This document shows positions 38,312 to 48,609 of a stretch of 64,000 nt of DNA, piece after piece. The notes beneath the pieces are model-generated. The model saw only the letters and a program-made list of their open reading frames with translations, did no database searches and had not been told where the DNA came from. A program made the position numbers and the translations under genes. The stretch is from Symsagittifera roscoffensis (lineage: Eukaryota > Xenacoelomorpha > Acoela > Convolutidae), in NCBI RefSeq assembly GCF_963678635.1, contig NC_087067.1, positions 34,561,509 to 34,625,508 on the forward strand, written 5' to 3'. Each line of letters starts with the position of its first letter. The first letter of the stretch is position 1.

Positions 38312-38898
38312 TTATTGACCAAAATCCAAATTACTAAACACTTTACGATGATTCGGTTCAATTGTACATGCGTAACCGTTTTTCACTCGACGATTTGTAT
38401 CAATGACTCGTAAAAGGGGTGCTTTTGTGTCTCCGACTATTTGATAATGAATTATGTCCAGATAAATAAACATAAGCTGAGTACCAGCGCATACATCAAC
38501 GGGATAGTCAGCAATAAGATCTTGGGTAGAGAATGTGCTATGTTTCGTGCTTCCTTGTTTGTAACCTATATGATAACCAGTTCCATCTCTGACGCCTTTG
38601 AATCCAAGTAGGCTAGGAATTTGCGGGCTTGAAAAAGTTATACCTTCCCAATAATGCAGCCATAAGGAAAGATGTTTGGTTATTGGATCTATTACGTAAT
38701 CCAATTTCTCTAATTCTGTCTTACGACGAATCTCGTCCAGTATTTGATCAATGCTCGTATATTCTCCTTTTGTTATTTTTGCTGTTTCTCCAAGGTAAGG
38801 TCTGGAGATCTTGTCTTTCTCAACTTTCATGCTTGCTATAACCCGATCTTTTTTGTAGTACACAATGTTGTTGTCAGTTATGTTGTTTATCTGAGTAG
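38312..38898 (-). pseudogene. Penton-type minor capsid protein, C-terminal fragment
   Basis: This is about 195 codons, ending at 38312, whose upstream end is cut at 38898 by the LTR of the nested retroelement. The matching N-terminal 65 codons are at 57806-57996. Recognisable parts are the early VYYKKDRV strand, LGFKGVRDG and CAGTQLMFIYLDII, typical of the Polinton single-jelly-roll capsid partner. It would form the vertices of the capsid. The gene is split by 18.9 kb of retroelement. Confidence 0.75.
38895..38898. repeat. Retroelement target-site duplication, left (GTAG)
   Basis: GTAG lies just before the TGGAACC start of the 5' LTR and recurs right after the 3' LTR at 57806-57809. Four bp is normal for Ty3/gypsy integration. 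Confidence 0.9.
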
Positions 38899-39308
38899 TG
38901 GAACCTGATCTAAACTACATTTTATGATTGGATAAATTAGATATTTTACCAATGTAAAGTATTTAATATTAACCAATCATGATCCATCTAACTAACAACC
39001 CACTTATTTGTAAGTGCTGAAGTTACTTGTAATTTCAGCACCAGAGAGATTTGAATTTAACTTAGAAATTAGTTGGACTCTCCCGAGCACTTCAGCAGCC
39101 GCAATAAACCAGTATACCCTAGATCTATTGAGCCTAGCAGAGACTAGTTAAACAACCTGAGACTAGATAGTATAAGAGTAAGATTAGGATCGGTATTAGA
39201 CTAAGAAGTTGCACGAATCTATCCGGCCGAAAATAAGATAGCGTGACGAGCAGACGGTGTACCCTATCCAAAATTACTCTATGAGTTATACAATCCAGTC
39301 CTAACTCA
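38899..39308 (+). repeat. Copy B 5' LTR (410 bp)
   Basis: Starts TGGAACC and ends AACTCA. It contains a CACTTA/TAAGTG hairpin at 39001-39016, a nearly perfect 28-nt dyad at 39014-39041 (GTGCTGAA...TTCAGCAC), an ATGATTGG/CCAATCAT pair (38924, 38973), an AATAAA at 39103 and a TATAAG near 39171. It differs from the 3' LTR only at one base near 39270. Confidence 0.95.
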
Positions 39309-39310
39309 TC

Positions 39311-39328
39311 TGGTGCGACCATAAGTCT
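39311..39328 (+). promoter_or_regulatory. Primer-binding site
   Basis: TGG start, two bases after the LTR end, as in Ty3/gypsy elements. The complement ends in CCA, as a tRNA 3' end does. The tRNA species is not identified. Confidence 0.7.
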
Positions 39329-39960
39329 CGAACAAGACCTTAATAGCTTAGAATTAACCAAAATAGATTAGAAATTAGACAAAAACATTTACAAAATGTT
39401 ATACGACAATAATTTAATCGAAATGTCTCTACGACTCAATAGATCAGAGCCAATATTCCGAACCATAACAGAACTACCCGGAATTGGAAGAAGACCTCGA
39501 ACCAGAGACGACATACGACAAAGAAGAAACTTGCCATATAGCTATATGATAGTTAGGCAAAAACCAGAACAAACTTTTATATTTAGAATACTACTGGCAA
39601 TGAATTTAGATTTTCATTTGCAAACATAAAACCTTGAAGCTAATCTTCAAAATCATTTCAGGCGCTAAACAAAATTATTAATATACAATAACAATTGATA
39701 AAAAGATCTAAGATCGTTTTCCTAAAACTCTGCAGTAATATACAAAACATGTTTGAAAAATATTTATTGAAAAATAAAAAATAAAAATTAGTAGCATGAC
39801 AATAAATGGTTAGTAATCATAAATCATCCTGTTGTTCCAGCTCCATCACCTAAAACATAACAGCAATCATAAACCCACTAATATCATCAAAACACTAAAT
39901 CTTTCCTTTACACACATTTAAAATTTTATTAAAACTTAAAATCACTTAATTTTAAAACCA

Positions 39961-40045
39961 GATCATCAAGGCTTATCCTTGGATCTTAAATCATTTTCTA
40001 CTTAATTAAATTTCAAATTTGATCATCAAGGCTTATCCTTGGATC
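39961..40045 (+). repeat. Tandem hairpin pair in copy B leader
   Basis: Two identical 25-nt units at 39961-39985 and 40021-40045, exactly 60 bp apart, each with a CAAGG/CCTTG stem inside GATC ends. Conserved in copy A (502-587). A packaging, dimerisation or translation role is possible but unproven. Confidence 0.75.
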
Positions 40046-40365
40046 AAACAGAACAACTTTGTTCTCCCCCACCCACTTAATTAGTGTCTAACGACCTCAA
40101 ACGTCGATTCACTACCCAACCCTTTCTAAAGACCTAAGACTAATAGAAATTTTTAAACAAAACTAATCATTCAAATTAGGATAAACAGTGAAGAACTTCG
40201 GTTATTCATCCTTCACTTGACCCCCCCTCTTAACAGACCCAGGATAAATCTTAGACTTAGTAAGTTTAAAATAGTATCTAACGAACTACTCGCGTTCTAA
40301 TTATACCTGAACCTTGTGGATCGATTTACTATTCTCCAACCCTTGAACACAATCACTACCCCTAA

Positions 40366-40382
40366 GTAAGATTAAGTAAGTT
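40366..40382 (+). promoter_or_regulatory. Candidate 5' splice donors in the leader
   Basis: Two close GTAAG/GTAAGTT sites, identical in copy A. Together with a conserved acceptor-like CCACAG/GTACG at 50015-50025, they could make a spliced mRNA for the downstream genes. Inference from sequence only. Confidence 0.35.
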
Positions 40383-40564
40383 AACACCTTAACTTATACT
40401 AGCCACGAGAAAGTAAAAAAAATCATTCTTCGGAATCGATATACTTTTCTCTCCAACCCTGAACAAAAAGACCCAGGTTAAGCTAACCAAAAAATCGTAA
40501 GAACTAACAGTTTAGGAAAATAGAAATCATTTAACAACCTTTTGCATCCGTCATCCTAAACCTT

Positions 40565-41032
40565 ATGTCATTTAAAAACCTAGGAAATAAACAAACAATC
40601 GTTTTACACAATTGTGAAATAGATAACAAAAAATACGACCTTGTAATCACACCTCATACACAAACAGTTGGATACATTCGAACAAAACGACAAACACTAA
40701 AAAGAAAAATAATAACGAAACAAAGACAAATAACACGCAAAAGATTTTCAAAAAATCGAAACGCATTTTCAGAATCAGAAACCAACAGTTTAGACGAACT
40801 TTACAAACTAAAAGAATCAATAGATAAAAATTGCCCACTTCACGATCAATTATATTTTTCTGACTCAGAAACAACTTCAAATTCATCAAAAAGAGGAAAA
40901 AGAAGAATAAAAAAGCAGTATAAACACAAACCAGTACATTTATACAATTGGAATCAACCAATTCGACACATTAATAATTACATATCAACAGTCATCGAAC
41001 GAAAAAATGAGCTCAACGCACACCCCAGGTGA
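40565..41032 (+). CDS. Pre-gag basic accessory protein (155 aa)
   Basis: First ORF of the element, ahead of gag, which is unusual for this group. The start is ATG. The stop lies 26 nt inside gag, which begins at 41007 in another frame. Two basic clusters stand out: residues ~38-65 (KRQTLKRKIITKQRQ then RKRFSKNR) and ~117-127 (RGKRRIKKQ). They flank a Ser/Glu-rich acidic part (SESET, SDSETTSNSS). This resembles the make-up of retroviral RNA-binding regulators, but I see no homology to one. The same-length frame is open in copy A, where much else is broken. Translation of gag would need leaky scanning, reinitiation or splicing. Confidence 0.65.
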   Translation: MSFKNLGNKQTIVLHNCEIDNKKYDLVITPHTQTVGYIRTKRQTLKRKIITKQRQITRKRFSKNRNAFSESETNSLDELYKLKESIDKNCPLHDQLYFSDSETTSNSSKRGKRRIKKQYKHKPVHLYNWNQPIRHINNYISTVIERKNELNAHPR

Positions 41033-44000
41033 CGAAACCCCAGATGATGATGAAATCTTTCCTTTTATAATAGATGCAACCACTGATAGAGGACAGCATA
41101 TATTTTGCAAAAATTTACTATTAAATTTATTTGAACCCGGAATCAGTCCATGTAAAACAGAGTTCCCAGATGTAAAAATCAAAAGACAAATCATAGACCA
41201 CTACTTAAAAGATATATGCAACATAACACAACAGTATGGAATCTACTCCATAGAATTCACCTCACCAAACCATAATAATAGAAAATATACAATTCAAACA
41301 GACGATCTTGATTTAGAATTTTCAAAAGTTTTTTCAGAATATATAAAAAGCATCCAATATCATAACTCACAAAGAGCAAACTCCATATTCACCAATGAAG
41401 TTTTCGCAATAATATATAGTTATATTTCGATATTAGAAAACGAAATCCCAATAACAAATGTCTCACCGACAGAAACATCTAAACATTTAAGAGTACGACA
41501 TGAAATCACACTACTCTCTAGTTATTTAAACATCATTAAAGAAAATTTCACGAAAGACGACGTTTCACAACATACAAAACACGATCTACAAAAAATTTTG
41601 GCATGGTTCATAATAGATTATTTCACACACAATATTGATTTAATTGCACAAGCAAGAAAAAATTTTAGACCCCAAAACTCGAACGATGATACCGCTATCA
41701 CAGAACAATCAGATTATGTTTGGGACCCCGAATGGTCTCATCCCGCATTTATAAGCTTCCCACAATCAATCTCAAGTCAAGCAAAAAGTACGATATCTTA
41801 CATAAGAGATTATGTAAAAATAATACCATTCACCATTGATGCAACACCATTAAACTATAATACATTTTTGCCCGATACACAAAATAATAGTTTAAACTCT
41901 ACAGTCATACACAATGAAAACCTCAATGGAACTAGGAATCTTACTCAACAAGATATCCAGACACCATCACACTTCATAAATGAAGAAATTGTACACACAA
42001 CAACTACACAACAAAGTATTTCACCAATACGCCCAAATTTAACAACACCAAGAAATACAAATCCTTCACAAACACAGGTAACCTTACAATCAACCGTTAA
42101 ACCTTCGGTTGCCCCTAAATATTCACATATGGATTACCAAACATACAGACCCATGACAATACCATCAAAAACACGCAAAACATTCACTAGAAACAACTTT
42201 ACAGACCATAATTATAATTATACACATCCATCAAAAACATATAATCAACCACAAAGAAATTTTAACCAATATACAAGATCTCGAAATTGGGATAACCCAA
42301 TGACCCAACCTAATTCAATAAATTTCCAAACAAATCCTCCACAGGATCACAGTGAAAATTACCCATTTTTTCAACAAAATAAAAATAAAAAACAGACATC
42401 TTATCAAATGGATTATTTATCCTCAGATGATGATTTCTTACAACCAGATATATTTGCACCAAATACTCAAGAATATCGTAGACAAGGAATACAGAGAACA
42501 CGTACAAATCATAGAAATTTTTCTCCACAATCAATAGATGCACAACATCAACAACCAATTCAACAACAAAATCTAATTAATACACAATCTTTTCAACCAA
42601 TTCAACAACAAAATCCAATGACTGCACACTCGTATCAACCATCACAAATGCAAAATGAAATACCACTCCCATATTATATCCAACAACATGAAATAACAAG
42701 AAACCAACTTTCAAATTTTTCTCAAATGCCAAATGCAGCAGAATCATTACAAATGACAATGAATCCATACCTTATGGGTGGATCATCAATAACATCAAAC
42801 AAACCTTTAATGGTTTTCACAGGAACAGACCCTGAATACTCTGTAGAAGATTATTTAAATGCAGTAACAGCAAACCTGATTTTAAATATTGGACCTGAAC
42901 CAATTAATACGCCACTACATCAAAACTGGATACATCGACGCACAGCGTTAATACAAACAACCTTAGATGGCGCAGCCCAAAAATGGTTTTCAGTACTACC
43001 TCTAGAAATAAAATCAAACTGGAAAAGGTTTACACAGGAATTTTCAAAAATGTTTGACTCCGAAAGAAACAAACAACAACAAAGAGTTTTATGTAATGAA
43101 ATTCGCAGATTACCAAACGAAACCATCAAGCAATTAGCAGTACGAATCGAAACACTAGTTCGAAAAGCATATTCACTAAATACACACGACTATAAAAACA
43201 CAAAGATGACAGAAATCTTAATGATGACCTTAACACCACAATTAAGGAAAATAGCAATAAAAAAGAGAGCATCCCATCCTTCTTCAATTCGAGAACCCGA
43301 TTTAGATTTTCGAAAACTAGTAGACAAATTAGAACAAGCAGAAATCACGATGAAACTAGAAGAAACGGAAAATCTGAAATTACAATACGTTAACAGAATT
43401 GAAACGACTCCCACTAATATTAATAATATACAGGAATCAGAGACAGACCTCGTTGAAAAAATCACTGAAATACTCAATATTTACGAAAAGAACCCAAACT
43501 TTAAAGGCAAACCATCTTTCAAAAAATGGTGTAATTATTGCCGACGATACGGACATAGTATTTCCGAATGTAGACAAAAACAGCAAGACAATCAAAATAA
43601 ACCTCAAAAATATAAAGAACCAAATAAATCATTCCATCAATACATGAAAAAAGATCAAAACCTACCGAACAAAACAGTCTACAGCAACAACAGTTCAGGA
43701 AAACCACTCCCGAACAATACAAATTATACAAGAAATCAATCACCATATAACTCAAGTTATAGAGGAAGATCACCAGAACGAAGAAACACGCATAATTCAT
43801 CACAAAATCACTACAATAGACCAAATAGTCGAAATAACTACTCCAGATCACATTCAAATACACAACGATTTGTTTCTAGATCTAATTCCCAATCAAGAAA
43901 TAACTACTATCCAAACAACCAATCACGAAATTCATCATACAATAGGAATAGAAACTACTCCTATAATCGAAATAGAAGTTATTCAAACAACCGAAACCAG

Positions 44001-45398
44001 AATTACCCGAACAATCAATCAAGGAATAACTCATATAATAGATCGAACTATAACAGACCAAACAATAATTACCAAAACAGATCGCGAAATAATTCACAGA
44101 ATCGACACTCAAGTTATAATAATCGTTATAGAAATTATTCCCAATCACCACACCGGAATAATAATAACTATAATAATTCTAATAATCGCCACAGAAGTAG
44201 TACACCTAAACATCAAAGACATATTAATCAAGTACAATCTAATCCAGAAACAACATCAGACCCTCCAGGTATTGATGACACAGTAACTGATACGTTACAA
44301 CTCAATCAAATAAACTGTACATCATCAGATTCAGAAAGTGATACTGAAAACACTCTTTCTATCAATATGATAAAAGTCGAAAATGACTATGAATCTGTCA
44401 TATATGAACAACCCTTTTCATCACACATATATGAAAATCAATCAGAATTTCTTCAAAATTATTACACTACACCCATAAATTCCACACCAACGACGCAAGA
44501 AACAAATGAGATTAACACTACAAATCAAACCAATAAAAATATCAAAACAAAATGCTTGAATACAAACCACATTTATCAAAATATACAAAAAGAACAACCC
44601 AAAGAAAAAATTTGGACAATACCATTTCTCTTAGAAAGCCCAAGAAATAAAGAATTTCAACCACCAGACCTTGAAATAGATTTTTTAATTGATTCAGGAG
44701 CAGAATCAAACATAATAAACATCCCCACATGGAATGAAATAAAAACTTTACACCCAAAGCTAACACCTCTTGAAACCTCCAGTAAGTTAGCAACAGCACA
44801 AGGATCAACATTGATAAACTACGGAAAAATCCAATTATTTCTCCTCCCCACAAGAACAATGGAGCAAAACAAAATTTTAACCAAACCATTTAAACAAATA
44901 TTCCATATCACTGATATTAAACACAATATCATTGGAATACCATTTATCTCTAAATATATACCAACAATCAACATCTTGAATAGTAAAATATTAATCAAAG
45001 ATAAATATACAAAAACAAAAGACACATCCCTAACATTTTTTCAAAGATTAAATAAACAACCACCATTCTTTTCAAAATTCTATCCAATATATAACCAACA
45101 AAGAAAACACTTGAAACGACTATCAGGAAACATATACAATTTTTCAATAAAGCAAGTTCACCAATATGATAAAAAACAAAACAAACAAAAATTTTATATG
45201 TCAGATTTTGAATTCAAACCTATTCATAAATTTTTCAAAATCACAATCTCATCAATAAAATATTTGAAAAACTCGAACATTACCTTTAGGACTTTAGGAC
45301 ATGTTTGGGAAAGTAACATTACCTTTAGGACTTTTAGGCTATTGCGAAACCAACGCTACAATATCACCAATACACGAAAAAGCATATCGTGTAAATAA
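41007..45398 (+). CDS. gag-pro: Gag-protease polyprotein
   Basis: 1463 aa. The N-terminal ~270 residues are a conserved helical region (matrix-like position). A Gln/Asn/Pro-rich linker follows. A capsid-type domain lies at about 590-800 (LMVFTGTDPE, then TTLDGAAQKWF, then FSKMFDSERNK). A CCHC zinc knuckle is at ~842-855 (CNYCRRYGHSISEC). A long Asn/Arg/Ser/Tyr-rich repeat tract spans ~900-1060. An aspartic protease has its catalytic Asp at 1229 (LIDSGAES). Gag packages the RNA and the protease matures the particle. The last ~40 codons (after 45276) come from a local rearrangement and are not shared with copy A, so the natural junction with pol has been altered. Confidence 0.92.
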   Translation: MSSTHTPGDETPDDDEIFPFIIDATTDRGQHIFCKNLLLNLFEPGISPCKTEFPDVKIKRQIIDHYLKDICNITQQYGIYSIEFTSPNHNNRKYTIQTDDLDLEFSKVFSEYIKSIQYHNSQRANSIFTNEVFAIIYSYISILENEIPITNVSPTETSKHLRVRHEITLLSSYLNIIKENFTKDDVSQHTKHDLQKILAWFIIDYFTHNIDLIAQARKNFRPQNSNDDTAITEQSDYVWDPEWSHPAFISFPQSISSQAKSTISYIRDYVKIIPFTIDATPLNYNTFLPDTQNNSLNSTVIHNENLNGTRNLTQQDIQTPSHFINEEIVHTTTTQQSISPIRPNLTTPRNTNPSQTQVTLQSTVKPSVAPKYSHMDYQTYRPMTIPSKTRKTFTRNNFTDHNYNYTHPSKTYNQPQRNFNQYTRSRNWDNPMTQPNSINFQTNPPQDHSENYPFFQQNKNKKQTSYQMDYLSSDDDFLQPDIFAPNTQEYRRQGIQRTRTNHRNFSPQSIDAQHQQPIQQQNLINTQSFQPIQQQNPMTAHSYQPSQMQNEIPLPYYIQQHEITRNQLSNFSQMPNAAESLQMTMNPYLMGGSSITSNKPLMVFTGTDPEYSVEDYLNAVTANLILNIGPEPINTPLHQNWIHRRTALIQTTLDGAAQKWFSVLPLEIKSNWKRFTQEFSKMFDSERNKQQQRVLCNEIRRLPNETIKQLAVRIETLVRKAYSLNTHDYKNTKMTEILMMTLTPQLRKIAIKKRASHPSSIREPDLDFRKLVDKLEQAEITMKLEETENLKLQYVNRIETTPTNINNIQESETDLVEKITEILNIYEKNPNFKGKPSFKKWCNYCRRYGHSISECRQKQQDNQNKPQKYKEPNKSFHQYMKKDQNLPNKTVYSNNSSGKPLPNNTNYTRNQSPYNSSYRGRSPERRNTHNSSQNHYNRPNSRNNYSRSHSNTQRFVSRSNSQSRNNYYPNNQSRNSSYNRNRNYSYNRNRSYSNNRNQNYPNNQSRNNSYNRSNYNRPNNNYQNRSRNNSQNRHSSYNNRYRNYSQSPHRNNNNYNNSNNRHRSSTPKHQRHINQVQSNPETTSDPPGIDDTVTDTLQLNQINCTSSDSESDTENTLSINMIKVENDYESVIYEQPFSSHIYENQSEFLQNYYTTPINSTPTTQETNEINTTNQTNKNIKTKCLNTNHIYQNIQKEQPKEKIWTIPFLLESPRNKEFQPPDLEIDFLIDSGAESNIINIPTWNEIKTLHPKLTPLETSSKLATAQGSTLINYGKIQLFLLPTRTMEQNKILTKPFKQIFHITDIKHNIIGIPFISKYIPTINILNSKILIKDKYTKTKDTSLTFFQRLNKQPPFFSKFYPIYNQQRKHLKRLSGNIYNFSIKQVHQYDKKQNKQKFYMSDFEFKPIHKFFKITISSIKYLKNSNITFRTLGHVWESNITFRTFRLLRNQRYNITNTRKSISCK
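45276..45339 (+). repeat. Short direct repeat at the gag-pol junction
   Basis: AACATTACCTTTAGGACTTT occurs at 45276 and again at 45315 (second copy with one more T in the run). Copy A has a single occurrence with a different ~49-bp upstream segment. The duplication creates the overlap between the gag-protease and RT frames. Confidence 0.8.
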
Positions 45399-48300
45399 TA
45401 TACTCCAGTTACTAGATATTTGCCAATCCACAATTCTTAATGAAGAATTATCTATAAATAGTATAATAAGTAACGAAAACAGAAATACGGATTATTTCAC
45501 AAAAACCCCATATTTCAAACCTACATTCAACATAAGTAACTACACAGAGAGTCAACAGAAATTTTTAACAATGTTTAATTTCCAACATTCACAAATAACA
45601 CAAGACGAATTTGAAAAACTAGCAAAACAGCTAATTAAATATTCATCAGTCTATGCAACATCCAAATTTGATGTTGGAAAAATCAGTTCATCACTACATC
45701 TCCCGTTAAAACCAGACGCAGTTTTCAAAAAACAGAGAGCAAGTAAAGTACCAATTCACTTACATGATAAAGTGAACAGATTACTCGATATTTTAGAACA
45801 ATACAACATTATATCACCAGTTAATAAAGAAGAACAACCAGAAGGGAACACATTTATCAACCCCGTTATCATTCTAGCTAAAGGAGAATCATTAAAAATC
45901 GTTCTCGATGCTAGATACCTCAATTCACTTATAGATGAATCAAAATGTAATTGGCCCATTGAACCAATACAAGTTATTTTAACAAAAATAAACGGCAAAT
46001 ACTTTACAACCGCCGATATGAATAGTGCATACAATCAAATGCCACTAGATGAACAATCACGACGTTTAACACAATTTGTTATCGGAAACCAACAATATGA
46101 ATTCAACCGCTTATTCTATGGAATATCCATAGGACCAGCAGCATTTTCAGCTTTTATGAGCAAAATTTTTAGACCACTAATACTCAAGAAAAACGCAATC
46201 ACCTATTTAGACGATGTTTTTATGCAATCACAAACAAAAGACGAAATGTTCAATGTTTTAGAACAATATCACCAAATACTTCAGAACGAAAATCTGAAGG
46301 CCGCCCCCGATAAATCACACTTCTTTTTGACAAGAGTTAAATTCTTAGGACATAATATAGAAAGAAAAACAATCACTCCATTGAAATCACGCATTGACGC
46401 TATTCAAAAACTTCAACCACCAACAAATAAAAAGAAAATCCAAGAATTTCTTGGAATGTTAAACTTTTTAAGTAAATATGTCTATAAAATGCAATTATAT
46501 CTACGACCATTTTATAACATCCTTAGACAACAAAATAATTTTGAATGGAACACAGAACATCAAACACGATTTGAAGAAATAAAGAAACTTTTAACTGAAC
46601 AAATTTCAAACACAATTCCAGATTCAAATCAACCATTTTATGCAATGTGCGATGCTTCGAACTTTGGCATCGGTGCAGCACTATTACAATCACATAATGG
46701 TACAAATAAAATGAACCTCATATCAGCAAATTCTCGATTATTCACTCAAGCAGAGCTACGACTCTCAACTCTAATGAGAGAATGTACAGCCATAATATAT
46801 ACACTGACAGAATATGAATTTCTGATATTTGGATCAAAACACCCCACAGTTTTATTCACAGACCATAAACCAATCATCTTTCTCTTTACACAAAAATCTA
46901 ACCCAAACCACCGAGTTTACAGATTTCAACTAATTCTAATGAAATTTCCAAACTTACATATAGTTTGGACTGCAGGAAAAAATCTTGCATTACCAGACAC
47001 CTTAAGTCGAAATACACCACCTGAATTACTTACACGAAAAACAACAGTTGAAATACCCAAAAACATAAAATTCTACCTTGCAGAAAACGAAACATCACCC
47101 CGATTGGAATGCAAATATGCAGTAAAAACTGATATTGAACAATCACAAATAAATAGTTTACAACATTTCCCACTTTATTTAGATTGTCAAAATAATCATT
47201 ATGAAGTTGATCTACTTGGAACATCAACTTTCAAACCAATCCCATATTCTCAATGGATAAAAAATAACACCCAACAAAAACGAACAAAACAACACCCACC
47301 TAAAAAAGACCATTTTCCACTAATTGAAAAAGAAAATCTGACTGATAAAATAAACTTATCAGGACCACAAACAAATGATTCAAAATACACAATAAATCAA
47401 GTTTTTGACCTCCACGACCCACTTGATACAATACCCTTATCTAAATTCGAAATTGAAAACATTTTTCTCCCTCCAACAGAAACAATTACAATTTCAACTC
47501 TGAAACAATATCAAAATCTTGACCCGATAATTAGACAACTAAAATCATGGCACAAATATAAAACTAAACCTGTCAAGGCAGATTCAACCATTCTAGGAAA
47601 CAAAACACTCCTCCGATACTTTCGCAAATTTAACAACACAACAATTAACGAAAATACAGACCTTTTAGAGTATAACCTGAATGAATCTACAGTTCCCTGT
47701 CTCCCTTTAAGTATGATTCTTATAGCTTTTAATATTTCACATACACAAAATATTAAAGAACACTCTGGATCAGAAAAAACATATTCAAATTTTATACAAA
47801 ATTTTTACTTCCCAAATGCACCAATTTGGATAAAAGTACTATGCAATGATTGTATAGTATGTCAACTAAATAAACCTTACCCAAATCAAAAACAAATAGC
47901 ACAAAAACAAGATTTTAAAGGACAAAGTTTGTACTTTAATCATCGTATCTCATTTGATACCAAAGGACGAATTTCACCCTCATCCGAAGGAAACTCCTAC
48001 ATTATGGTAATTGTTGACGCATTTACACATTATGTAGCACTTAACCCAGTACCACATTGTAACGCTTATTACGCTTACACAACACTCTATGAACACTGGA
48101 TAGCAAAATTCGGACTACCAGAAATTTTAGTTACAGACAACGGTACAGAATTCATAAATAATGAAATTATCACACTATGTCATTTATATAACATTAAACA
48201 CAAACCACGTACATCTCATGCACCTTGGACAAACGGCTTAGTCGAAGGTATGAACCGTTCATTACAAGAATATCTTAGATGTATCATCAACGGAAATGAT

Positions 48301-48609
48301 ACAAAATATACCGAATGGTCAGCAGATGTAAAATTATTTCCCTTAGCATATAATTCACAAATTACGACAACTTTAGGAATGTCACCATACGAAATGGTTT
48401 TTAACCAAAAGCCACGCAAACCAATAATGTTTACAGCAAATTCTCATAAAAACGCACAAGGTTATTGTCAACCAAATAAAGACTCAATTTGTTATAACCT
48501 ACCTTTACATACACACGATGAAGATCATTTTCATCACCCACAAATTCTTAAACTAGCCTCCGGTACACACACCGAATGGATTCTAAATAGAGATAAAAAA
48601 ACACAATGA
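45301..48609 (+). CDS. pol: Pol: reverse transcriptase, RNase H, integrase
   Basis: 1102 aa. The RT occupies about 95-390, with TADMNSAYNQ and the catalytic YLDD at 302-305. RNase H follows, with D451 (CDAS), E494 (RECT), D521 (TDHKP) and D566 (LPDTLS). The integrase has an HHCC-type zinc region (C-x2-C in LCNDCIVCQ) and the core triad D886, D946 (TDNGTEF) and E982 (GLVEG), spaced D59-D35-E. It copies the RNA to DNA and inserts it. The ATG at 45301 lies in the rearranged junction, so the real start is probably as part of Gag-Pol. An extra A in a run near 48597-48603 shifts the frame and removes the C-terminal GPY/F part, which lies in the next feature. Confidence 0.93.
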   Translation: MFGKVTLPLGLLGYCETNATISPIHEKAYRVNNILQLLDICQSTILNEELSINSIISNENRNTDYFTKTPYFKPTFNISNYTESQQKFLTMFNFQHSQITQDEFEKLAKQLIKYSSVYATSKFDVGKISSSLHLPLKPDAVFKKQRASKVPIHLHDKVNRLLDILEQYNIISPVNKEEQPEGNTFINPVIILAKGESLKIVLDARYLNSLIDESKCNWPIEPIQVILTKINGKYFTTADMNSAYNQMPLDEQSRRLTQFVIGNQQYEFNRLFYGISIGPAAFSAFMSKIFRPLILKKNAITYLDDVFMQSQTKDEMFNVLEQYHQILQNENLKAAPDKSHFFLTRVKFLGHNIERKTITPLKSRIDAIQKLQPPTNKKKIQEFLGMLNFLSKYVYKMQLYLRPFYNILRQQNNFEWNTEHQTRFEEIKKLLTEQISNTIPDSNQPFYAMCDASNFGIGAALLQSHNGTNKMNLISANSRLFTQAELRLSTLMRECTAIIYTLTEYEFLIFGSKHPTVLFTDHKPIIFLFTQKSNPNHRVYRFQLILMKFPNLHIVWTAGKNLALPDTLSRNTPPELLTRKTTVEIPKNIKFYLAENETSPRLECKYAVKTDIEQSQINSLQHFPLYLDCQNNHYEVDLLGTSTFKPIPYSQWIKNNTQQKRTKQHPPKKDHFPLIEKENLTDKINLSGPQTNDSKYTINQVFDLHDPLDTIPLSKFEIENIFLPPTETITISTLKQYQNLDPIIRQLKSWHKYKTKPVKADSTILGNKTLLRYFRKFNNTTINENTDLLEYNLNESTVPCLPLSMILIAFNISHTQNIKEHSGSEKTYSNFIQNFYFPNAPIWIKVLCNDCIVCQLNKPYPNQKQIAQKQDFKGQSLYFNHRISFDTKGRISPSSEGNSYIMVIVDAFTHYVALNPVPHCNAYYAYTTLYEHWIAKFGLPEILVTDNGTEFINNEIITLCHLYNIKHKPRTSHAPWTNGLVEGMNRSLQEYLRCIINGNDTKYTEWSADVKLFPLAYNSQITTTLGMSPYEMVFNQKPRKPIMFTANSHKNAQGYCQPNKDSICYNLPLHTHDEDHFHHPQILKLASGTHTEWILNRDKKTQ

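Larger units (their letters stand above)
39309..40564 (+). other. Copy B 5' leader
   Basis: 1.25 kb between LTR and first gene. It begins with a 2-nt spacer and TGGTGCGACC at 39311, the expected position and TGG start of a tRNA primer-binding site; I could not identify the tRNA. It also holds the tandem hairpins (39961-40045) and conserved GTAAG sites (40366, 40376). Short frames here are not supported as genes. Confidence 0.75.

Noticed and set aside
39134..39361. Minus-strand ORF covering the 5' LTR and the similar one fused to the penton N-terminus at 57631-57996
   Set aside because: The shared part is LTR sequence read backwards; only the part upstream of the LTR at 57806-57996 is real gene.
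45301..45398. Programmed frameshift site between gag-protease and RT
   Set aside because: The overlap comes from a local duplication absent in copy A; no convincing slippery sequence seen.
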